A program made the translations under genes and the position numbers. This document shows positions 24,898 through 32,666 of a stretch of DNA of 55,624 bases, piece after piece (position 1 is the first letter of the stretch; every line of letters begins with the position of its first letter). Below the pieces are notes generated by a model that made no database searches, was not told the DNA's origin, and was given only the letters and a program-made list of their open reading frames with translations. Where the stretch lies: the NCBI GenBank assembly GCA_003553905.1, contig PWEA01000025.1, forward strand, positions 1-55,624. The letters are read 5' to 3'. This DNA is from Candidatus Aenigmatarchaeota archaeon. Its GTDB lineage: Archaea > Aenigmatarchaeota > Aenigmatarchaeia > PWEA01.

Positions 24898-25545
24898 ATG
24901 GACGTTCTAGAAGCTATATTACGGAGAAGAAGCATCAGAAGATTCAAAGAAAGAAATATAAAAAAGGAAGAGGTTGCTGAAATACTCAAAGCCGCAAGAT
25001 GGACTCCTTCCGCCGGAAACAGGCAGCCTTGGGAAATAATAGTCGTGAGGGATCGGGATTTAATCGAGGAACTCGCGGAAATATCCCTCGAACAGGACTG
25101 GATGAAATCCGCTTCTCTGATTTTCGTAGTTTGTTTAAACGAGGAGCTAGCGGAAGGTAGCTACGGCAAAAGAGGCGTAGAAGTTTATGGAATGCAGGCA
25201 ACGGGAGCTTTAATTGAAAACATGCTCCTGAGAATTACAGAAATGGGACTTGGAGCATGTTGGGTAGGATCATTCGACGAAGACCGTGTGGAGGATCTGA
25301 TAAAAACACACGAAGAAAAGGTCCGACCGGTTGCAATGATACCGGTTGGTTATCCAAAGAAAACCCCAGGCCCACCACCAAGAAGAGAAATCAATGCCTT
25401 TTCACATGTAGACGAATACAAAGGAAAAAACCTTAGAAACTGGAGAGGACTTGTAAAGTGTGTAAAGAAAGCAAAACTCGAAACTAAAAGATTTATGAAC
25501 TCTCTGAGAGAAGACTCAGAAAACAACAGCAATAATCAGGAGTAA
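24898..25545 (+). CDS. Nitroreductase family protein
   Basis: FMN-dependent oxidoreductase of about 215 residues. The start ATG at 24898 (MDVLEAILRRRSIRRF) was chosen over an upstream in-frame start because a TATA-like ATTTATATAG lies 29-38 nt before it. Family marks are RRRSIRRFKER, RWTPSAGNRQPWEIIVV (flavin and substrate contact), ENMLLRITEMGLGACWVG and PVAMIPVGYPKKTP. The physiological substrate is unknown. The C-terminal 40 residues are basic and extra to the family core. Its 3' end overlaps a small minus-strand reading frame. Confidence 0.9.
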   Translation: MDVLEAILRRRSIRRFKERNIKKEEVAEILKAARWTPSAGNRQPWEIIVVRDRDLIEELAEISLEQDWMKSASLIFVVCLNEELAEGSYGKRGVEVYGMQATGALIENMLLRITEMGLGACWVGSFDEDRVEDLIKTHEEKVRPVAMIPVGYPKKTPGPPPRREINAFSHVDEYKGKNLRNWRGLVKCVKKAKLETKRFMNSLREDSENNSNNQE

Positions 25546-25620
25546 AGCTCCCACAGCTACAGATATTTTTCTATTGTGTTTTTGAAATCCCTTGGAGATT
25601 GTTTTTTTCATGAATATCAT
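25516..25620 (-). CDS. Possible small membrane protein downstream of ftsZ (34 aa)
   Basis: A short frame starting MIFMKKTISKGFQKHNRK followed by one hydrophobic helix (ISVAVGALLLIIAVVF) and a stop. The Lys-rich N-terminus and single helix recall the SecE gene often found after ftsZ, but it is shorter than SecE and lacks its amphipathic helix. It overlaps the end of the nitroreductase gene and lies beyond a hairpin after ftsZ. Weakly supported. Confidence 0.3.
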   Translation of the reverse strand: MIFMKKTISKGFQKHNRKISVAVGALLLIIAVVF

Positions 25621-25635
25621 TTAGAAGTAGAAAAC

Positions 25636-25663
25636 GGAAGGGCGAACTCAGGTCCGCCCTCCC
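25636..25663 (-). terminator. Hairpin after ftsZ, possible terminator
   Basis: GGAAGGGCG (25636-25644) and CGCCCTCCC (25655-25663) form a 9-bp stem with one wobble and a 10-nt loop. Read on the minus strand it is followed by GTTTTC, and it lies about 60 nt beyond the ftsZ stop. Between it and ftsZ is a strongly strand-asymmetric tract (G-rich on plus, C-rich on minus). Confidence 0.5.
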
Positions 25664-25720
25664 GGTTGTGGGGTGTGGGGGTGTGTGGAGGTGAATTAAA
25701 GTGGGGGTGTTAGAAAGTGC

Positions 25721-26893
25721 TCATTTATTGAGCATCCGTATACCCAACTCGTCGGATACACCTTCGTTTTTTTGTTCTGGGTTTTTAGAAGAGTTTTTTT
25801 CCTGGGATCTTGGACCCAGTATGTAAGGCGATTTGACTCCTGTGATTATAGCTATTACTTGCATACTTCCTTCGTACTCTGGAACAACTCTGGCGCCCCA
25901 TATTACCTGTGCCTGTGGATCCAACTGCTTCGATATTGATTCACCGATTTCGTTTATCTCATCCAGTTTGAGATCCTCGCCACCAATTACCTGAATTATT
26001 GCACCATCCGCTCCCTCGTACTTCATATCAAGCAATGGATGGTTCATGGCCTTCTGTGTTGCTTCTTCTGCCCTGCTACTTGAATCCGCCTCACCTATGC
26101 CTATTGAAGCTACGCCACCGTCTTTCATTATGGTCTTGACATCGGCGTAATCCAGGTTCACGAGCGAAGGCTGGGTTATTGTTTCACTTATCCCTTTGAT
26201 CATCGTTGAGATCAGTTCGTCGGCCACAGCAAAGGCCTGTTTTACAGGTAGATCACCGGCATAGTTGAGAAGTCTCTGGTTTTCTATCGCTATAACAGTG
26301 TCTGTAACCTTTCTCATTCTTTTGAGACCTTCTTCGGCCTTGACTATTCTCGTACCTTCCATCTTGAAAGGCATCGTAACTGCTGCCAGTACTATAGCTC
26401 CTTCGTTGTTTGCCATCTCAGCAACAACCGGAGCAGCTCCTGTGCCTGTTCCTCCACCAAGACCGCATGTAATAAAGACCATATCTGCGTCCTTAAGCTC
26501 TTCGCGAATCTCTCTCTGCGACTCCTCGGCAGACTTCTTACCTACTTCTGGTTTGCCGCCGGCACCTAAGCCTTTGGTAGTCTCTCGGCCTATTAACATC
26601 TTTTTGTCAGCATTTGAGGCACTCAGGTGTGAAGCATCTGTGTTAAGTGCCAAGGTTTCGGCACCATCTATCCCCATTTCTGTAAGTGTGGTGATAGTAT
26701 TGTTACCAGCTCCGCCTACTCCTACCACCTTTATCTGAGCCTGATTAATGTCTATATCAAACTCATCCTCCACTTCCTGGTGATCTATGCCGTCAGCCCC
26801 CCTAGGCAAGTTATGCACAGAATCATTGTTTTTTTGTTCTTTTTCTGATTTTTCGAAGTTTCTTTCAAAAGCGTTTTGAATTACGGAATCCAT
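25721..26893 (-). CDS. ftsZ: Cell division protein FtsZ
   Basis: Tubulin-like GTPase that forms the division ring. Motifs are VGVGGAGNNTI near residue 60, the tubulin signature GGGTGTGAAP, and AVADELISTMIKGISETI; the C-terminus ends DELGIRMLNK, a likely SepF/partner-binding tail after a variable linker. The ATG at 26893 was chosen; the TTG 12 nt upstream touches the AGGAGG ribosome site directly and so is unlikely. The N-terminal 45 residues are hydrophilic and Asn/Glu-rich. The 5' region is unusually long and structured (see 26957-27120), and a C-rich tract and hairpin follow the gene. Confidence 0.96.
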   Translation of the reverse strand: MDSVIQNAFERNFEKSEKEQKNNDSVHNLPRGADGIDHQEVEDEFDIDINQAQIKVVGVGGAGNNTITTLTEMGIDGAETLALNTDASHLSASNADKKMLIGRETTKGLGAGGKPEVGKKSAEESQREIREELKDADMVFITCGLGGGTGTGAAPVVAEMANNEGAIVLAAVTMPFKMEGTRIVKAEEGLKRMRKVTDTVIAIENQRLLNYAGDLPVKQAFAVADELISTMIKGISETITQPSLVNLDYADVKTIMKDGGVASIGIGEADSSSRAEEATQKAMNHPLLDMKYEGADGAIIQVIGGEDLKLDEINEIGESISKQLDPQAQVIWGARVVPEYEGSMQVIAIITGVKSPYILGPRSQEKNSSKNPEQKNEGVSDELGIRMLNK

Positions 26894-26956
26894 TTTTTTG
26901 TTCAACCTCCTTTATTATGTTTTTTGAAATATGTTTTTCAACATCCAAATCTTTTT

Positions 26957-27120
26957 AAGGTTTCATACGAAACCTTCTATTGCCCAAGAAATAGTTTCAG
27001 ATAAGTCTAACTCGCATAAGAAATCTGGTCTGCAAACTTGCCCAAGTTTGCGTGATTTCGGTTCGAATGCCCAACTTCCAACCGATGCCCAGTCGGATGG
27101 AAAATCGACTATACGTTATT
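26957..27120 (-). ncRNA. Structured ftsZ leader or independent RNA with TGGGCA-loop hairpins
   Basis: This gap of about 390 bp has no gene but dense inverted repeats. From high to low coordinate on the minus strand: TTCC/GGAA plus CCGA/TCGG hairpin (27076-27102), GGTT-GAA/TTC-AACC hairpin (27060-27083, exclusive with the previous), an 8-bp perfect GCAAACTT/AAGTTTGC hairpin (27032-27051) inside GAAATC/GATTTC (27020-27059), CTATT/AATAG (26977-26994), and an 8-bp perfect AAGGTTTC/GAAACCTT hairpin (26957-26976). On the minus strand each of the first four loops carries TGGGCA. A TATA element at 27145-27154 would start this RNA near 27120. It matches no RNA family I recognise. Confidence 0.6.
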
Positions 27121-27144
27121 ACTATTCTAACATTTTAAGTTATA

Positions 27145-27154
27145 CTTTATAAAG
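27145..27154 (-). promoter_or_regulatory. TATA box for the ftsZ leader RNA
   Basis: CTTTATAAAG preceded on the minus strand by purine-rich GGGAAAG (BRE-like). The box is a palindrome, so it could also act on the plus strand. A second minus-strand candidate, CCTTAAAAAG near 26951-26960, could drive a short-leader ftsZ transcript instead. Confidence 0.5.
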
Positions 27155-27283
27155 CTTTCCCTTGATATCAAATAAATCAACTGTATAAAATATATGTTAA
27201 TCTATACATATCAGGGGTCTTAGAAATCGTGTTTCCATTTTTATAAATTCAGAAATCTATTTAGTAGCGAAAGGTGTGGACAA
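27155..27283. other. Intergenic region upstream of gatC
   Basis: AT-rich. Contains an ATATGT/ACATAT inverted repeat (27192-27211) and a TATA-like TTTTTATAAATT at about 27238-27249, 35-46 nt before the gatC ATG. No gene seen. Confidence 0.5.
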
Positions 27284-27565
27284 ATGAAAAACAATGAACT
27301 AGAAAGAATTGCTTCTGCGGCATGTATAGATCTTACAGAAAACGAAAAGAAAGGCCTCGAAGAAGATATGGAAAATATACTTGACTGGTTTTCACAACTA
27401 GATAAAATAGATACCAAAGACGTAGAACCTGCATTTCACCCAATCGACATAAAAAACGAGATGAGAGAAGATGTGGTAGAGGAGTGTCTGGACAACGAAG
27501 ATGTGTTTTTAAATACAGAAAACTACGAAGACGGTTTTTTTAAAGGACCAAGCATAGGTGATTAG
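27284..27565 (+). CDS. gatC: Asp/Glu-tRNA amidotransferase subunit C
   Basis: The 93-residue GatC subunit, which wraps around GatA and stabilises the GatCAB complex that converts Asp-tRNA(Asn) or Glu-tRNA(Gln) to the amidated form. The family pattern is ERIASAACIDLTENEKKGL, then ILDWFSQLDKIDTKDVEPAFHP. The start ATG follows AGGTGTGG. It is 15 nt before gatA and heads a gatC-gatA-gatB-trmY operon. Very acidic compared with bacterial homologues. Confidence 0.93.
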   Translation: MKNNELERIASAACIDLTENEKKGLEEDMENILDWFSQLDKIDTKDVEPAFHPIDIKNEMREDVVEECLDNEDVFLNTENYEDGFFKGPSIGD

Positions 27566-27580
27566 ATCAGATACAAGGGC

Positions 27581-28966
27581 ATGAGTGCTTCGGAATTTGT
27601 TACAGGCGAAGTAGACTTAGAAAAATTTCATAAAAAACTGGAAAAAAGAATCGATGGATTAGTTGAACTCGGATTAATAAGACCCATTGACTATGAGTAC
27701 AGTGACAAAAAGGATGGTAAACTAAATGGCCTTCCGTTTACACTTAAGGATTCCATATGCTCAAAGAATGATCCAACCTACGCCGGCTCAAAAATATTGG
27801 AAGGCTATAAACCCCCGTTCGATGCAACCGTAACCAAAAAGATAAAGGACTCTGGAGGAACTATATTTGCTAAAACACACCAGGACGAGTTTGCCTTCGG
27901 AACTGCTTCGACAAACTGTGCATTCACAACGCCAAAAAATCCATGGGATAAAGAAAGATGTTGTGGAGGCTCGTCCGGTGGGGCAGCAGGACTATCCGCA
28001 GCTCTTGATCTACCGCATATAAATCTGGGTGAGTCAACGGGTGGATCTATATCAGAACCTGCTTCTTTTACTGGTGTCGTAGGACTAACACCTACCTATG
28101 GCCTCGTATCAAGATATGGACTGATATCCTTTGCAAACTCTCTGGACAAGATAGGTCCAATCTCAAGAAAAGTAGAAGATGCAGCTTTGGGGCTTGACAT
28201 AATATCTGGAAAGGACTTCAAAGACCAAACGACGGTAAAAAAAGAAACCAACTACAGAAAATCTATATCTGAAGATCTATCTGGAATGAAGATAGGGCTG
28301 CCGACGAGTTATTTTGACATAGCACAAGACGAAGTTTCCGAAGTTGTGATGAATGCAGTAGATGATATGAGAAGCCTGGGGGCTGAAACAGAGGAAATTG
28401 AACTTGAAATGACTGAAGCTGCACTCCCAGCATATTACATAATAGCTCCTGCGGAGGCTTCGACAAACCTGGCAAAATACTGTGGAATGAGATATGGGAT
28501 GGAAGGAGAACCAGATGGCAACTTCAGGAACTACTTCTCCAAAATAAGAGGCAAAGGCTTCGGAGAAGAAGTGAAAAGAAGGATAATGCTCGGGACCTTC
28601 ACAAGGATGGCAGGTTATCGAGACAAATACTATCTAAAAGCTCTAAAGGTCAGGAAAAAGATAATAAACGATTTCAAGCGTGCATTCAAAAAGGTAGATG
28701 TCCTGGCTGCTCCGACTGCTCCCATGGTTGCCCCAAAGATAGAGGAAGTAGAAGAAATGGCTCCTGTCGAACAGTACAAACTCGACAAACTCACCGCACC
28801 TATAAATCTCGCTGGAATGCCTCAACTTTCTGTTCCGTGTGGGTTCCATAAAAAAATGCCTGTTGGTCTCCACATACTAGGTGACCATTTCCAAGAGGAA
28901 GATATACTAAGAGCCGGACATAACTACGAAAAGAGGAGAGGTAAAATAGACTATCCGGAGGCATAA
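27581..28966 (+). CDS. gatA: Asp/Glu-tRNA amidotransferase subunit A
   Basis: Glutaminase subunit of GatCAB; amidase-signature enzyme of 461 residues. The Ser-cis-Ser-Lys catalytic set is visible: Lys in LPFTLKDSIC, Ser in CCGGSSGGAAG and Ser in GESTGGSISEPA. Ammonia released from glutamine is passed to GatB. SISEPA replaces the usual SIRQPA, and GES the usual GSD, mild deviations in otherwise strong motifs. The N-terminus is shorter than in bacteria by roughly 20 residues. The next gene begins 1 nt after the stop codon. Confidence 0.95.
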   Translation: MSASEFVTGEVDLEKFHKKLEKRIDGLVELGLIRPIDYEYSDKKDGKLNGLPFTLKDSICSKNDPTYAGSKILEGYKPPFDATVTKKIKDSGGTIFAKTHQDEFAFGTASTNCAFTTPKNPWDKERCCGGSSGGAAGLSAALDLPHINLGESTGGSISEPASFTGVVGLTPTYGLVSRYGLISFANSLDKIGPISRKVEDAALGLDIISGKDFKDQTTVKKETNYRKSISEDLSGMKIGLPTSYFDIAQDEVSEVVMNAVDDMRSLGAETEEIELEMTEAALPAYYIIAPAEASTNLAKYCGMRYGMEGEPDGNFRNYFSKIRGKGFGEEVKRRIMLGTFTRMAGYRDKYYLKALKVRKKIINDFKRAFKKVDVLAAPTAPMVAPKIEEVEEMAPVEQYKLDKLTAPINLAGMPQLSVPCGFHKKMPVGLHILGDHFQEEDILRAGHNYEKRRGKIDYPEA

Positions 28967-28967
28967 A

Positions 28968-30386
28968 ATGAGCGAAGAAAACGTAAAGATAGGTCTCGAG
29001 ACCCATTTGCAGCTATTAACAGACTCTAAGCTATTCTGTGGCTGCCCAACCACAGGCAACGATAATCCAAATACACGGGTTTGTCCAACGTGTTTGGGGA
29101 TGCCAGGATCAAGACCTAGAATAAACAAAAGGGCTATAGAGATGGGCATAAAGGTTGCCGCAGCACTGGGTTGTGAAACTCCCGATGAGATGAACTTTTC
29201 AAGAAAAACCTACTTCTATCCCGACATGCCTAAAAACTTCCAGATAACACAGTTCTCAATTCCTGTAGGCACAAACGGTGAAGTTACAATGGAACTAGAC
29301 AGCCAAGAAAAGACTGTAAGAATAAAAAGGGTTCATATTGAAGAAGACCCTGGTAAGCTTAAACATATCGGTGGAAATATAACTTCTTCTGACTATGTTC
29401 TTATAGACTACAACAGGAGCGGAGTACCTCTATGTGAAATAGTAACAAAACCCGACCTTAAAAGCCCCGAAGAAGCAAGAACCTTCCTGAGAAAACTATC
29501 AGAAATATTTGAATATCTCGGTGTTTACGATACAACAGGTGAGGCAACAATACGTAGCGATGCAAACATATCAACAGGTGGCGAAAGAGCTGAGGTCAAG
29601 AATATAACTGGTTTCAAGGATACGGAAAAGGCGCTTAGGTATGAAATAAGAAGACAGGTAAACCTGAAGAAACGTGGCAGAAAGGTAAAAAGAGAAACAA
29701 GAGGATACGATGATAAATCAGGGACTACGAAGCCCCTCAGAACCAAGGAACAGGAAGCTGATTACGGTTATATCTTCGAGCCGGATCTGACGAGGATAGA
29801 GCTAAGAGACAGTTGGGTAAATACACTTGAAAAAGAGATTCCCGAACTTCCACATCAAAAAAAGAGAAGGTACGTGGACGAATACCAACTATCAAAGGAA
29901 GTTGCCGCAGCGATATGTTCAGACTTTGATATGACAAAGATATTTGAAGATATAATAAACAAGGGAAAGAACGTAAGCATCGTTGCAAACATTCTCTCTG
30001 GCCCCGTTAAAAAGGTATTAAACTACAACGAAATCCGTTTGGCTGAATCAGAAATCGATGAACAAAAGATTATTAAAATAGTGGATATGGTTGAAAACAA
30101 AGAAATAACAGACAGAAATGCAGAGATGATAATAAGGGATATAGCTATCGAGGATAAGGATCCGGAAGATGTGAAGAAGGAAAAGGGTCTTGGGGCTGTA
30201 ACCGACGACAAAATAGATGACATGGTAGACGAAGTTCTGAGAGAAAACGAAGATGTGGTCGAGGACTATATGAACGGCAAAGGGGAAGCTCTAAATCACC
30301 TGGTGGGTAAGATCATGGAAAAGTCTAGAGGAAATGCAGACCCACGGAATGCAAGAGATACCCTCAAAAAGAGGATTGAAAACTAG
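28968..30386 (+). CDS. gatB: Asp/Glu-tRNA amidotransferase subunit B
   Basis: Kinase/amidotransferase subunit of GatCAB, 472 residues. Motifs include VKIGLETHLQL, the zinc-binding set CGCP plus CPTCLGMPG, KNFQITQFSIPVG, VHIEEDPGKL, DYNRSGVPLCEIVT and RSDANIS. The C-terminal helical and YqeY-like tail (about 300-472) binds the tRNA D-loop. It abuts trmY with no spacer, so translation is likely coupled. Confidence 0.96.
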   Translation: MSEENVKIGLETHLQLLTDSKLFCGCPTTGNDNPNTRVCPTCLGMPGSRPRINKRAIEMGIKVAAALGCETPDEMNFSRKTYFYPDMPKNFQITQFSIPVGTNGEVTMELDSQEKTVRIKRVHIEEDPGKLKHIGGNITSSDYVLIDYNRSGVPLCEIVTKPDLKSPEEARTFLRKLSEIFEYLGVYDTTGEATIRSDANISTGGERAEVKNITGFKDTEKALRYEIRRQVNLKKRGRKVKRETRGYDDKSGTTKPLRTKEQEADYGYIFEPDLTRIELRDSWVNTLEKEIPELPHQKKRRYVDEYQLSKEVAAAICSDFDMTKIFEDIINKGKNVSIVANILSGPVKKVLNYNEIRLAESEIDEQKIIKIVDMVENKEITDRNAEMIIRDIAIEDKDPEDVKKEKGLGAVTDDKIDDMVDEVLRENEDVVEDYMNGKGEALNHLVGKIMEKSRGNADPRNARDTLKKRIEN

Positions 30387-30992
30387 ATGCGTGAATTTAT
30401 AGTATACTCAGAAAAGGGCGCTACATCTTCCAATTTTAGTATAAAAGATCTTCCCGGGAGCGGAGGTAGAATGGATCTCATTGCAAGATGTGTTATTTCT
30501 GCGCTCTGGTTATCGAAAGACATCAGAAGAAACAGCCGCATAATCTTCTCCCTTAATGGACCGCCACAGGAGCCAGTGGCATTGGAGTTCGACGGATCAG
30601 CTCTCGAAAGAGTGACGCCCGATGAAAGAAATATAGCAATCTGGATAAAAAAATCCTTTGGAAGAAAAGAGATTGAAAAAAAGTGGAAGGAGGTACATAA
30701 AGGTATCAGAATTTCAAAGAGAAAGTTTGAAGATATAATAAAAGACAAAAAAGATAAAAAATTATACATACTGAATGAAGACGGCGATGATATAAGAAAT
30801 GTAGAAATCGATGGAGACCCTGTTTTTATACTTGGTGATCACATTGGACTCCCAAATAAAAAATTAAAGTTCGTCCAGGATCACAACGGGGAAAAGATTT
30901 CACTTGGACCGAAGAGCTACTTCACTACACATTCTATAACACTTACACACAACGAATTGGACAGACAAACCACAGCACAAGTAAATAAATAA
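30387..30992 (+). CDS. trmY: tRNA (pseudouridine54-N1)-methyltransferase TrmY
   Basis: SPOUT-class methyltransferase (formerly DUF358) making N1-methylpseudouridine at tRNA position 54 in archaea, using AdoMet. The 201-residue length and motifs MREFIVYSEKGATSSNFSIKDLPG, GRMDLIARCVISALWLSKDIRRNS, LERVTPDERNIAIWIKKS and the knot region PVFILGDHIGLP are characteristic; the substitution YFTTHSITLTHNELDR near the C-terminus completes the trefoil knot. Last gene of the gat operon. Confidence 0.95.
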   Translation: MREFIVYSEKGATSSNFSIKDLPGSGGRMDLIARCVISALWLSKDIRRNSRIIFSLNGPPQEPVALEFDGSALERVTPDERNIAIWIKKSFGRKEIEKKWKEVHKGIRISKRKFEDIIKDKKDKKLYILNEDGDDIRNVEIDGDPVFILGDHIGLPNKKLKFVQDHNGEKISLGPKSYFTTHSITLTHNELDRQTTAQVNK

Positions 30993-31050
30993 ATCCAAGT
31001 TCATTAGTTGTCAAGAAGGGTCAAATATAAAAACTATGGTGTGTAATTAT

Positions 31051-31127
31051 GGGCCCGTAGCCTAGTCAGGATTCAAGGCGGCTGGCTTCGGACCAGCAGA
31101 TCGGGGGTTCAAATCCCTCCGGGCCCG
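31051..31127 (+). tRNA. tRNA-Arg (TCG)
   Basis: Acceptor GGGCCCG (31051-31057) pairs with CGGGCCC (31120-31126), discriminator G. Anticodon arm GCTGG-CTTCGGA-CCAGC gives TCG. D-stem GCC/GGC encloses a long but normal D-loop; T-arm GGGGG-TTCAAAT-CCCTC is slightly imperfect. No intron and no encoded CCA. Confidence 0.94.
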
Positions 31128-31160
31128 CTATACAAATCCTGGACCTGGTTATCTTTGTAA

Positions 31161-31249
31161 GCTCCCGTAGTCTAGCCCGGCCAAAGTTTTGCGGCTAAGG
31201 ATACGAGCCTCTCGAGCTCGGGACCCGGGTTCGAATCCCGGCGGGAGCA
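31161..31249 (+). tRNA. tRNA-Glu (CTC) with 14-nt D-loop insertion
   Basis: Acceptor GCTCCCG (31161-31167) pairs with CGGGAGC (31242-31248), discriminator A. Anticodon arm CGAGC-CTCTCGA-GCTCG gives CTC. Alignment with the other tRNA-Glu (23691) shows the same TAGTCTAGYCCGGYC...AAGGATA D-arm, but with 14 extra nucleotides (31183-31196, AAAGTTTTGCGGCT) between the conserved blocks. This may be a very short intron in the D-arm or an expanded D-loop. Confidence 0.9.
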
Positions 31250-31351
31250 CTATTTTCATCACATACCAACAGGTAAATGCAATAAAATAAGAAAAAGAAA
31301 ATGTAAATAAGAAATTAAATCTGTTTTGTAAGAATCTCAAAGCTGAGTTCT

Positions 31352-31546
31352 CTATTCTACCTTCTTTACGTTAACAGCTCTTGGTCCTTTTTCGCTTTCC
31401 TCCTGTTCAAACTCTACTTCGTCGCCTTCGTTAAGATGACCTTCTTCCACATCGCTTGCGTGAACAAAAAGGTCCTCGTCTGCGTCTTCAGGTTCAATGA
31501 AACCGTAGTTCTTCTGTGTATTGAAGAACTTTACTGTACCTTTCAC
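31352..31546 (-). CDS. csp: Cold-shock domain protein
   Basis: A 64-residue single cold-shock domain protein that binds single-stranded RNA or DNA. RNP motifs are visible as KNYGFIEPE (RNP1) and DLFVHASD (RNP2). The GTG at 31546 (MKGTVKFFNTQ) fits the family and is preceded by GGAGGTGA at suitable distance; the GTG at 31555 lies within that ribosome site. Strong ribosome site, single gene. Cold-shock domains are less common in archaea than in bacteria and occur mostly in haloarchaea and some other groups. Confidence 0.93.
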   Translation of the reverse strand: MKGTVKFFNTQKNYGFIEPEDADEDLFVHASDVEEGHLNEGDEVEFEQEESEKGPRAVNVKKVE

Positions 31547-31610
31547 AAAATTCACCTCCTAACTGACTTCGCTTTGAACTCCAAGTATTTAAGTGTGTTG
31601 CCTGTTGCAG

Positions 31611-32072
31611 CTATATGTCAAAACCCTTCTGATATTCGTAGCTAACAAGACCGATAGAAAGTATAGACCCACCAAAATAAGGAAGGATTCCGTATGTTCC
31701 AAAAAGATAGGCTACCATAGATGAAACATAGAAGTAGATGATAATAGCATATGGGATAATCCACCAAACGTTTTTCCAGTGATTCTTAACAATAGCTTTC
31801 TTTTCGTCGTCATCCAGTTCCCCCAAAAACATATCCTTATAGCTTGACCCGTTGGTTGAAACGCTTCTATTCCAGTTTTCCTTAACATCTTTCCAACAGT
31901 AATTAATCATAGGATATGTGGTAAGAAGCCCCAGTATGAAGACAAATATCCAGAGATTTGCCTGCCAAAGGCTTAAAACAGATGCAAGTGTATAACCAAG
32001 GATTAAAAAGCTCATACCGTAAAGTATCAAAGATATCTTCTTAGAAAACGTCACCTTGGTCAAAAAGCTCAT
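31611..32072 (-). CDS. Four-helix membrane protein, unknown
   Basis: A 153-residue protein with about four hydrophobic segments: residues 12-32, 38-58, 102-122 and 125-145. Between helices 2 and 3 is a hydrophilic loop (WKDVKENWNRSVSTNGSS, then FLGELDDDEKKAIVKNHWK). No family recognised; Trp- and Tyr-rich interfaces suggest a genuine integral membrane protein. Confidence 0.6.
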   Translation of the reverse strand: MSFLTKVTFSKKISLILYGMSFLILGYTLASVLSLWQANLWIFVFILGLLTTYPMINYCWKDVKENWNRSVSTNGSSYKDMFLGELDDDEKKAIVKNHWKNVWWIIPYAIIIYFYVSSMVAYLFGTYGILPYFGGSILSIGLVSYEYQKGFDI

Positions 32073-32130
32073 ACCAACATTTAGATATGAAGATTAATAA
32101 AATAGATGGTAAAGAAAATAGAAAGAAGTT

Positions 32131-32397
32131 CTATGCTACCTTGCTCTTCTTCTTCTCTTCGATTAGCTCGTTTATCTCCTGATTGTTTTTCTTCCAGAAC
32201 TTAAACTCTGCATCCGTCATCGCATAAGGAAGTTCGATGTTCTCGATAAGTTCGTACTTTCTTCCCTTTACCTTCTTCTTACCGTTAACTTCCACAACGT
32301 CTGCTTTAAGCCTAACCTTAGACTTCTGCTTCCCAGGTTTAACTAGGATCTTGTCTTCTGAATCTATTCTCACAATCGATGCGTGCTCGTATATCAT
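32131..32397 (-). CDS. Conserved hypothetical protein (88 aa)
   Basis: From the ATG at 32397 (MIYEHASIVRIDSEDKILV) with GGGGGTG upstream. The first half looks like a small beta-barrel rich in Lys and Val (KQKSKVRLKADVVEVNGKKKVKGRK); the second half is helical (YAMTDAEFKFWKKNNQEINELIEEKKK). No Cys and no membrane helix. I do not recognise the family. The region between this gene and tRNA-Leu(CAG) is AT-rich promoter-like sequence. Confidence 0.55.
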   Translation of the reverse strand: MIYEHASIVRIDSEDKILVKPGKQKSKVRLKADVVEVNGKKKVKGRKYELIENIELPYAMTDAEFKFWKKNNQEINELIEEKKKSKVA

Positions 32398-32555
32398 GTA
32401 ATACACCCCCTAGGAACTATCACGATTTTTAGACTTTTACGTTTCGGGACTTATAGTTTACTTTATGTTCAAACTATTTAAGTCTTTTCCCTCGTTTGTC
32501 GAACATTTGACATCAAATAAAAATATATAAACCACAGTTAGAAAATCATAACCAA

Positions 32556-32639
32556 GCGGGGATACCCGAGTGGTCAAAGGGGCTAGGTTCAGGGCCTAGT
32601 GGTTTAGTACCTTCGTCGGTTCGAATCCGACTCCCCGCA
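32556..32639 (+). tRNA. tRNA-Leu (CAG)
   Basis: Acceptor GCGGGGA (32556-32562) pairs with TCCCCGC (32632-32638), discriminator A. Anticodon arm CTAGG-TTCAGGG-CCTAG gives CAG (32590-32592); variable arm TGGTTTAGTACCTTCG is identical in layout to tRNA-Leu(TAG) at 24314. No intron. Confidence 0.95.
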
Positions 32640-32666
32640 TAAAACAGAAAATAGAACTTTGTTTAT

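Noticed and set aside
25516-25620. SecE call for the small protein downstream of ftsZ
   Set aside because: Too short and lacks the amphipathic helix; kept only as a possible small membrane protein.
26957-27120. Identification of the ftsZ leader structure as RNase P, SRP or H/ACA RNA
   Set aside because: No conserved RNase P or SRP cores; hairpins have short loops without k-turns, and ANA boxes are not consistently placed.
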